Shown here: positions 1 to 7,700 of the stretch, piece after piece
How positions within the stretch are numbered: position 1 is the first letter of the stretch
Layout: each line of letters begins with the position of its first letter
Assembly: GCA_026770585.1 (NCBI GenBank)
Contig: MU646381.1
Location: forward strand, 363,316-382,122
Source: Baffinella frigidus
Lineage: Eukaryota > Cryptophyceae > Cryptomonadales > Baffinellaceae
Direction: 5' to 3'
Length of the DNA: 18,807 nucleotides
The notes under the pieces: model-generated
What the model was told of the DNA's origin: nothing
The model's input: only the letters and a program-made list of their open reading frames with translations
The model's database searches: none
Program-made: the position numbers and the translations under genes

Positions 1-48
<48 letters not shown>

Positions 49-94
49 ATATATTTATATATATTTATATATATGTATGTATGTATGTAGGAGG
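1..94. repeat. AT / ATGT microsatellite
   Basis: Nearly pure AT dinucleotide with scattered TTT interruptions to about 74, then GTAT repeats. Low-complexity DNA. Confidence 0.95.
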
Positions 95-189
95 AAACGA
101 ACCTCAGCAGGGCGCCCCGAGGGGCGCCCGCGCGCTTTCGACCCCCATACACCGGCGAGGTCCTTGCCAGCGCGCCACCCTGATTTCGG
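95..189. other. Short GC-rich spacer with a 9-bp-arm palindrome
   Basis: A GC-rich non-repetitive stretch. At 110-129 there is a palindrome with arms GGGCGCCCC / GGGGCGCCC around GA. No coding signal. Confidence 0.6.
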
Positions 190-720
190 ATTTCGGATTT
201 AGGGATTTTGTTGGGGGGGGGTAGGGTTTAGGGGTTTGGTTTTGGGGTTTGGGGTTTGGGGTTTTGGGTTCAGGGTTTAGGGTCTAGGGGATTTTGTTTT
301 TTGTTTTTTTGGTTGAAGGTTGAGGATTTGGGGTTTAGGGTTTAGGTTTTAGGGTTTGGGGTTCAGGGTTTAGGGTTTATGGATCAGGGTTCAGGGTTTA
401 GGGTGTAGGGTTTAGGGTTGAAGGTCTGGGGTTTAAGGGGGAGGGTTTAGGGTTTACCAAGGAAGGCTTTCCGCAGGATGCGGTACAGCGACGCCGAATC
501 CTCTGTTTGGTGTTTGGGGTTTAGGGTTTAGGGTTTAGGGTTTAGGGTTTAGGGTGTAGGGTGTAGGGCTTAGGGTTGAGAGTTGAGGGTTTAGGTTATG
601 AGACTCGGAGGGTTCTGCGCATCTCCCGTACGGCACGCGAGGGTTTGGGGTTTGGGGTTTGGGGGTTTGGGTTTAGGGGCCAGGGTTCAGGGTTTAAGGG
701 TGCGGAGTTAGGGGTAAGAC
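190..720 (+). repeat. Degenerate TTTAGGG-type interstitial block
   Basis: Runs of GTTTAGGG, GTTTGGG and GTTCAGGG variants, G-rich on the + strand. Short unrelated inserts lie at 455-515 and 590-640. The best run of exact TTTAGGG is about 520-555. Confidence 0.9.
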
Positions 721-1450
721 ATTAGGGTTGATGTACAACGTAATGAACGGTTTTCGGGTTTCAGGCTTTGGGTTTTGGAGCGTACCGGAAGACTGGCGGC
801 CGCTCCCGTCGTCGCGCAGCTCTCTGTTGACATTCTGCTGGTCCACCTTATCCGACTCTCCCTTCAACCTGTGTTGGTGTTTTGGGTTTAGAGCAGGTCC
901 CTTGTTAGTTGGCAGTCCAACTAATTAGACTGCCAACTAATTATTGGACTGCCAACTAATTAGCTGGCAGTCGAATCCTTGTTATTAGTTGGCAGTCCAA
1001 CCCTTCGTAGTTGGCACAACTTCCAAAGTGAGCTCCCTAACGACGTTGTCCTGGTCCACCTTGTCCGACTCACCCTTCAACCTGGCTCGGTTTCTCGGGT
1101 TTCGTTTTCGTTTTCGGGCTTTGGGTTCCGGGTTCCGGGTTTCGGGTTCCGAGTTTCATCTTTCGGGTTTCAGGTTTCGGGTTTCGGGGTTCGGATCATG
1201 GTTTAGCTCCACCCTGTCCGACTCACCCTTCAACCTGGTTCCGGTTTCGGGCTTCGGGCTTCGGGTCCACACAAGTGGGCATATGCTGGAGATTTGGGAT
1301 AATCAAGCCATAGGTGAATCCCATCCACGGCAACAACGTGGGATGTGCACCACGAAACCACTTATCAGAGAAACGTCGCGTTCGAAAATTTCGAGGAGCG
1401 CCCTGGCTCATGTGAAAAGCCAACGCCAGCGAGGTACTGAGAGCCTGCGG
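721..1450. repeat. Non-coding mosaic with three direct repeats
   Basis: Three copies of a 30-base motif (core TCCGACTCACCCTTCAACCT) lie near 838-876, 1052-1085 and 1205-1240, separated by TTTCGGG-rich stretches. Open frames here are short and follow the repeat; I see no gene. Confidence 0.65.
905..1015. repeat. Cluster of TTAGTTGGCAGTC palindromes
   Basis: TTAGTTGGCAGTC at 905-917 faces its exact complement at 928-940 across 10 bases. The same unit recurs near 944-957, 962-970, 985-999 and 1008-1015 in both orientations. Confidence 0.85.
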
Positions 1451-1459
1451 ATTGCCTAA

Positions 1460-1535
1460 GGTAGGAACCCCCCTCCTACGACTTTTGCAAGACCTTCTTG
1501 TTTTAAACGTCGTAGGAGGAGGGGGGGTTCCTACC
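1460..1535. repeat. Hairpin element with 23-27 bp arms
   Basis: GGTAGGAACCC through CTACGAC (1460-1482) pairs with GTCGTAGGA through GTTCCTACC (1509-1535), except for extra G residues in the right arm. The loop is about 26 bases. It could be a foldback element; no target duplication was found. Confidence 0.8.
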
Positions 1536-1545
1536 GTAGGCTAAG

Positions 1546-1810
1546 GAGTCCGCTGGCGTTACCTTGTGGCGTTATGGCGTGGTCCGATTTCGGGTTTCGG
1601 GGCAACGTTGATTCCCCGGGTGTGTGGTATAGATCCGTCCAACGTTTGGAGAAAAATAACATCAGTGAACCCGACTCAGGCAGAGCTGGTACACCCTCAA
1701 ACAAGGTCTCCTGGTTTCGGGCGCAGGGCGTAGGGCTTGGGGTCAACCGCTTCAACAATTCGTCGCTGCTTGTCTGCACCTCCTTCCCCCTTCGCCCTCC
1801 CACCCCCCCC
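1546..1810. other. Non-coding stretch with a diverged GTTGAC-type element
   Basis: 1600-1695 resembles the GTTGAC-type elements (CGTCCAACGTTTGG, then ACTCAGGCAGAGCTGG at the end), much diverged. The rest ends in a C-rich run. No gene is supported. Confidence 0.45.
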
Positions 1811-1830
1811 ACACCGCCTCCTCCCCCTCC

Positions 1831-1978
1831 TAGGGTTTAGGGTTTAGGGTTTAGGGTTTAGGGTTTAGGCATTAGGGTTTCGGGTTTGGGTTTTGGGGTT
1901 TAAGGTGCGAGGTTTAGGGTTTAGGGTTTAGGGTTTAGGGTTTAGGGTTTAGGGTTTAGGGTTTAGGGTTTAGGGTTT
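1831..1978 (+). repeat. Clean TTTAGGG arrays
   Basis: About five exact TTTAGGG units at 1831-1867 and nine or ten at 1911-1978, with a degenerate stretch between. These are the most perfect G-strand repeats in the window. They do not end the sequence, so they are interstitial. Confidence 0.95.
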
Positions 1979-2045
1979 ACCTCGTCCTCCCGTCCCCCCT
2001 CCCCCCCCTCCTCCTCGTCTTGCGTGATCTGGGGCGCTGTTATTC

Positions 2046-2093
<48 letters not shown>

Positions 2094-2116
2094 AAGAGAG
2101 AGAGGGAGAGAAAGAG
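2046..2116. repeat. GA microsatellite
   Basis: About 70 bases of GA repeat with AAAG and GGG interruptions. Confidence 0.95.
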
Positions 2117-2187
2117 GCCTTCATTAGTATCAACACGGCCGCCATGTATGCACCCCCACACCAGACACAGGGCAGCAAGGCGGCGCC

Positions 2188-2310
2188 AGGGTTCAGGGTT
2201 CAGGGTTCAGGGTTTAGGGTTCAGGGTTCAGGGTATAGGGTTCAGGGTTTAGGGCTCAGGTTTTAGGGTTCAGGGTTTAAGATTCAGGGTTTCGGATTCG
2301 GTTCAGGGTT
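2188..2310 (+). repeat. TTCAGGG-variant block
   Basis: Tandem GGTTCAGGG / GGTTTAGGG units, a variant of the telomere-type repeat, G-rich on the + strand. Confidence 0.9.
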
Positions 2311-2319
2311 TACGCTCCT

Positions 2320-3310
2320 GTCCCTCCGAGGGTCCAAGTCGAGGTTTCGCGTGACTCCCTTCAGAGCTTTCAGAGTTGACGGACTATCCTCAAGTTGACA
2401 CGTTCGGGTATGTGGTACGAATCCGTCAACTTTGGGGCGAAAAGGAGCTGGGTCCTAAACCCTAAACCCTAAACCCTGCCGCTCAGACGGCTACGGGCCA
2501 CCATCGTCCCCGGGTATTCGGGGGTAGCGTGACCACTTCCAAAACAAATTGAGGAAACGCATCCAATTCCCGGTCAAACGTGTTCAATCAAGCTTTTTGA
2601 GTGGACCTCTCACGGCGAGAGTCAACGTCGAGTTTCCGGGTGGCTATCTCCAGCGCTTTCAGGGTCAACGGACTATCCTCGAGTTGACAGGTTCGGTCTG
2701 TGGTACGAATCCGTCAACTTTGGGGCGAAAAGGAGCTGGGCCCTAAACCCTAAACCCTCAACCAGTCACGCCGAGAGTCACAGTCGCTTGGCGTACTATC
2801 CTCAAGTTGACACTTTCGTTCCGTGGTACACACCCGTCAACTGTGGGGCGAAAAGGGGCTAGGACGCGCCTCTCACGGCGATAGTCAACGTCGAGTTTCC
2901 GGGTGGCTGCCTCCAAATGAATAGAGGAAAATGTTTCGATAAATAGATGGACATGTTTCGATTTTGAGCCGTGAGGGTCAAACCTGTCACGGCGAGAGTC
3001 AACGTCGAGTTTCCGGGTGGCTGCCTCCAGAGCTTTCAGCTTCGCGCTCGTTGCCTGCTCACCGTTGAGCGCACACCGTCAAATCCATGCGTAAAATAGC
3101 ATAAAACTTTACATGGGCGTAAAAGTCAATGCGATTTGTTTTTAAAAATCGATCCCCCCGACCTGAAGTGAAATCCGCGCTAAGCCGAAATCTACAATAA
3201 GTCGTCTACCCTTCGGGATGGTTTAGATTTTAAGGTTTAGGGTTCAGGGTTTAGGTGTAGGGTTCCGGGTGGCTGCCTCCAGTGCCTTCAGCTTCGCGCT
3301 CGTTGCCTGC
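2320..3310. repeat. Repeated GTTGAC-type elements and 55-base companion repeat
   Basis: Three copies of a GTTGAC-type element end in TCAACTTTGGGGCGAAAAGG (or TCAACTGTGGGGCG) near 2385-2455, 2658-2740 and 2795-2865. A companion repeat (core ACGGCGAGAGTCAACGTCGA) lies near 2616-2662, 2874-2915 and 2992-3040, with a partial near 3265-3310. Two of the elements run straight into CCCTAAA units. No coding region is evident; 3050-3230 holds unique AT-leaning sequence. Confidence 0.75.
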
Positions 3311-3399
3311 GTTGGGATTTAGGATGCAGGGTTCAGGGTGTAGGGTTTAGAGTTCAGGGGTTTGCCAGGCCGGGTGAGGGTTTAGCGTGGCCGGATTCG

Positions 3400-4509
3400 G
3401 GTGGCCAGGTTAGGGTTTATTCTCAGCACTGGGAGAGCGCACGTTGGCTTTCAGATATTTATATTTCTGAAACTCCCAAACCGAACCCTGAACCCTGAAC
3501 CCGGAATGCTGAACCCGGAATGCTGAAAGGCGTGCGCGTCGGTTAGCTGACAGACTCCTCCACAGGCGCCGCTTCTTGGCGGGTGGGTCATATTCTAACA
3601 CAACAGCCTCCCTTGTGCATGCCCCCATCTTCTAGAATGTTCTCGTCACCATCAAGACTCGGAGAGAACTTCTTTTCTCAGAGGGGCGCCGTACCGCCAG
3701 CCCCGCCATGAGCCCCCCCTGTATCCCGCTCAGTCCCGCGTCCACCGCGTCCATGGCGTCCGTGTGCCCCTCGCTGTCCGCATTCCCCGTGCTCCCCGCC
3801 TGGGACAGAAGCACCAGGCATGATGCGCTAGCTAGCCACGCAAGCAGTCCGCCCTTCCACGCGTGTCTGCGGCCGAACCCTGCCCGCTCTTGTCCACGGA
3901 TTGATCGCCGCACATTGCCGCCAGACGATGGTCGCGCTCCAGGAGGGGCGGCGCGCGCTCCGGGGGATCGTGTCGCGATGGAGACGAGCCGAGCTTTTCC
4001 CTCTGAGCACAAAGGGGACTCCCAGCCAGCCTCGCTGCCGCGAGCGTCGCCAAAGCGGCTTGCTCGTCGCGACTTCATCGCGCCTTCTCCGCCCTTCCCC
4101 CTCGCTCCGCTCCGGAGCCAGCTGCCTCGTCACAACTTGGCAAGTTAGCGGGGACGGGGAGTCTGGTCTAGAAGAAAGTAAGACAGTCACTGACTTAATT
4201 TTAAGATTTGTACCGGCTATAATACTTGTAAAACAGTTTGTAAAGCACTTAAAAGGAACTTTAAGGTTCTCAAAAAAATCGCTGTGGGTGGTGGCTGGGC
4301 GGGCGAATCCTCACCTTTCCACGCACCCTTCATCAACCAGATTCGGCCACGCTCCCCAGCAAGCGCTAGGGCTGGTGCCCGTGCGATCCGAAATTAGCGG
4401 GGCGGAGCGTCAGTCGGTGGCCCCTCTGATGCCGGTTGTCGCAGCGCGCCGCAGCGCAAATGCAACGCGGCGCCGCGTTGCTTGCCCCCTCGCCCTGCAA
4501 GCCCTCATC
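3400..4509. promoter_or_regulatory. GC-rich low-repeat stretch upstream of the gene, possible promoter/5' leader
   Basis: This is the only kilobase nearly free of telomere-type repeat. Composition is GC-rich with many CG dinucleotides at 3650-4150 and 4300-4509, and AT-richer at 4180-4290, where TATAAT occurs near 4217. Several overlapping open frames on both strands reach 120-150 codons and look composition-driven. Promoter function is inference from position and composition. The in-frame extension from 3928 to exon 1 may instead be coding. Confidence 0.35.
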
Positions 4510-4758
4510 ATGGCCGTATCGTCTGCTCAGTTTCGCGCCCTCGACGCCGTTGAGCGGTGCCCGCACGGCCCCTGCGTGCTGAGCGTGCCGGCGCTGGGCG
4601 CTGGCCAGGCCGCGCGCGTGGCACGGGAGGGGGGTTCGCGGGCACGGCTAGCATCGGGGACGGGACGCGGATTCGTGGCGCTGCGCGGGGGTTCCGGGCG
4701 CTATGACGGGGATAGTCGGCGGTACATTGACGCTCAGCTGCGCGGGGAGATCCTGGAG
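4510..4758 (+). CDS. Exon 1: start and possible targeting region (residues 1-83)
   Basis: The ATG at 4510 has A at -3 and G at +4, a good eukaryotic start context. The segment is rich in Arg, Ala and Gly with few acidic residues until its end, where it reads RRYIDAQLRGEILE and meets a GTGTTC donor in phase 0. The frame stays open upstream to 3901, so the ATG at 3928 (encoding MVALQEGRRALRG, also good context and also presequence-like) or the ATG at 4429 could be the true start. That would lengthen the protein to as much as about 619 residues. A mitochondrial or plastid targeting role is inferred from composition only. Right after the donor lies a CTAGCTCTG-type element (4784-4910). Confidence 0.45.
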
Positions 4759-7700
4759 GTGTTCTCTCTCCCCTGACGGGTTCCTAGCTCTGTCTCTGAG
4801 TCTGGTTTGGTCTCACCAGTTCTCTTTGGCTCCTCCACCGAGCGATCCCCCGCAAGAGGCCTGTAATGTCAGCTTGAGAGTAGTCGTCAACCGGTCTGAG
4901 GCGGAGATAGGACCCTTCCCACCAACCCTCACGGAGGACCAAATCGTACTTTAAGACCTCAGATTTACCCCAACAGACCCGTCGAATTCGGCGGGTCTGT
5001 TGGGGTAAATCTGAGGTCTTCAGATCGACGGTTTGGTCGTCCCGTGAGGGTTGGTGGACACCCACAGTTGAAACCCCAAGTGCTGTGCGTCCGACCCAAG
5101 AGAGAAGAGACTTTTATTCAACTTGAGACGTCGGTCTATAAACTTAAGACGACCAGAGAGGGCTCGAACCCAACGTGTAGAGTGCGCGTCCCGTAGCCCA
5201 TAAAATCTAGCCTCTAGCCCCTAAACCCTAAGCCCCAACCTAGTGGAGTCTGCTCTGTATCACCCAGGGTTTCGAAACTTGACGGGTGTCCAATGAATCC
5301 CATTCAAGCGCAGGACGCTTTCTCTCAAAACCCAACCCCCAAACCACAGGACGCAGAGCGCGTATCGAAAGGCACTGCGGGGGGGGGGTAGTTGTCTTAT
5401 CCGGCAACCGCCGGGTATATCTTGCGGTTGCCGTGAGGGGCAAGGTTAATTATTTGTGGTAAATTCCGGCAATTTTTGCCGATTTCAAGGGGAAATAATA
5501 GAAAGACGCAGGACGTAAAATGACGTTTAACTCTCCCGCGTAGCAAGCTCCCGATGTTCATGGGCTACTGTCCAGCCAGTTCGGCACATGTAAGACAGTC
5601 ATGTCCAGAATCTGGGCATGGCTTTCAGGCAAAAGGACATGTATCGTTACAAGTTGTTCCCTCCTCGCTCGGCAGCGGAGAACATCGGCAGTCCATACGT
5701 ATATATCATACAGTTGTATTGTCATTATACAGTTGTACAGTATTAGATAGTCACTATATTGACGTTTCGGGCGTCCCGAAATCCGAAAATGTCTTGACGT
5801 TTCGGGCGTGACTACATGGTGGCAATGTTGGGTTCGATCCGGATCGACAAACGCACCTTTTCTCGCAAACCCCAAACGCTAACCCCCGCGGTCGTGTTCG
5901 GCAATTTATAAACACCGTTCCTCCCGCCAAAAAAACTCAGGCCTTCACGGAAGGGAATACATGGGGCCATGCATACATTTTCTCTCAAACCTCAAACCCT
6001 ACAACCCTAACCCCAGGACGCAGAGCGCGTCTCCCTAAACCCCCAACACCAAACTCCAAGCCCCAAACCCCAAACCACAAACTCCAACCCCCAAATCCCA
6101 GACCCTGACCCCAAAACCCAGCCTCTAGCCTCCGTTTTCGAACACCCATAAAGTGTCGACCCCCTGGGTGATACAGAGCGGACTCCACTAGCCTGGGTCT
6201 TGGGGTCAAGGGGCTAGAGGCTAGGTTTTATGGTCCAGGGGACGCGCATAAATCCCATTCAACCGCAGGACGCCTTCTCTCGAAATCTAACCCCCGAACC
6301 ACAGGATGCAGAAAGAGTGTCGAAAGGCAAGCTCCCGATGTTCATGGAGAACATCGGCAAGACGTTTTCGGGCGCGGGCGCCTTCCAGTTCGAGGTCGGC
6401 CTCGAGGCTCAGGTTTGGATCCCCTACGTCTTTATAACAACATACAACTGTATAATGACTGTATAATAATGTAAAACTGTATAATGACTATACACGTGTT
6501 TTCTGTATATGTAGGGCTATATAACAATGTAGGCGTTTTCGGGCGAGTGTGTCTTCCAGTTCGAAGTCGGCCTCGAAGCTCAGGTAACTTTATGATACTA
6601 TACGACTGTATAATACTATACTTTACAACTGTATAATAATATACGACTGTATGACACATATATGGATCATATAACTGTAGAATGCATGTGTGGACTGGAG
6701 AACATCGGCAAGACGTTTTCGGGCGCGGGCGCCTTGCCAACACAGCTACCAAGGGATTTTCGGCCCGATTCGGGTCGACTTTTCGTTACCTTATCTGTAG
6801 GAACCCCACCATGTCCCCACGATATTGCCCACCGAAGGACCTATGGATTATCTACTTAAAGATTATACTTAAGGGTTGTTCACGAAATCCCATTGTAGTC
6901 TGCTGTGTGGAGTTCGAGGTCGGCCTCGAAGCTCAGGTTGCGTTTATATAATCCTGTACAACTGTATAATACATATATATACCTGTATACTACATGTATG
7001 GACAGTATAAATTACGTTTTAACACCGCATTTCTCGCGTGCGCAGGTTCCGGGGGACATCGGTCTGGACGAGGACGAGGAGGCCTTGCAAGACGCCTCAC
7101 ACGTGTTACAACTGTATAATATATAAACAATATATATATACATATACAACTGTATAATATGTATGATATATATATGTATACTATATATATACAACTGTAT
7201 AATACATATACCTGTATAATACAGGTTCCGGGGGACATCGGGCTGGATGAGGACGAGGAGGCCTTGCAAGACGCAACAGTCGAAGAAGCGCCCCCCCCTG
7301 TTCCCGTCCTCTCGCCGGAGGAGCTCGAAGCTCGAAAGGTCCATCAACGATAAAACCCTCTTAACGATAAAACCCGAAAACCGAAAACCGAAAACTGAAA
7401 GCTGAAACCCGGAGAAGCGCCCCCCCCCCTGTTCCCGTCTTGTCGCCGGAGGAGCTCGAAGTCCGAAAAGTCCGTCAACGATAAACCCCCTGAACGATAT
7501 AAGCCGAAAACCGAAAACCGAACTAAAAGCCGAAAATCGAAAACCGGAGAAGCGCCCCCCACCTGTTCCCGTCCTCTCGCAGGAGGAGCTCGAAACTCGA
7601 AAGGTCCGTTAACGATAAAACCCTTAACAATAAACAGAAACCTGAAAACCCGAAAACCCGAAAACCGGATAAGCGCCCCCCCCCTGGTTCCCGTCCTCTC

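Larger units (their letters stand above)
6430..7224 (+). repeat. Dispersed ACAACTGTATAAT motif in intron 2
   Basis: About eleven copies of (A)CAACTGTATAATA or close variants fill the spaces between the exon 2 and exon 3 copies (for example 6445, 6606, 6628, 6958, 7109, 7146, 7192). The motif occurs in reverse orientation at 5705-5745. It replaces the telomere-type repeat as this intron's filler. Confidence 0.8.

Noticed and set aside
1911-1978. Chromosome end
   Set aside because: The TTTAGGG array is short, followed by 17 kb of other sequence, and its strand is opposite to that expected for a left-hand telomere. It is interstitial.
1531-2266. Several 60-93 codon frames on both strands, and similar GFGVWGLGF / FRVSGFGFRV frames at 5985, 9953, 10755, 11548 and 12009
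   Set aside because: They translate telomere-type repeat or microsatellites, which lack stops in some frames; low complexity and no conserved features.
3632-4148. Overlapping 148-codon minus and 146-codon plus frames
   Set aside because: They oppose each other in the same GC-rich stretch where stops are rare. Neither has recognisable motifs or flanking exons.
5140-5210. tRNA-like T-arm (GGGTTCGAGCCC on the minus strand), and GGGTTCGATCC near 5830
   Set aside because: No matching D-arm, anticodon arm or acceptor stem could be placed around either.
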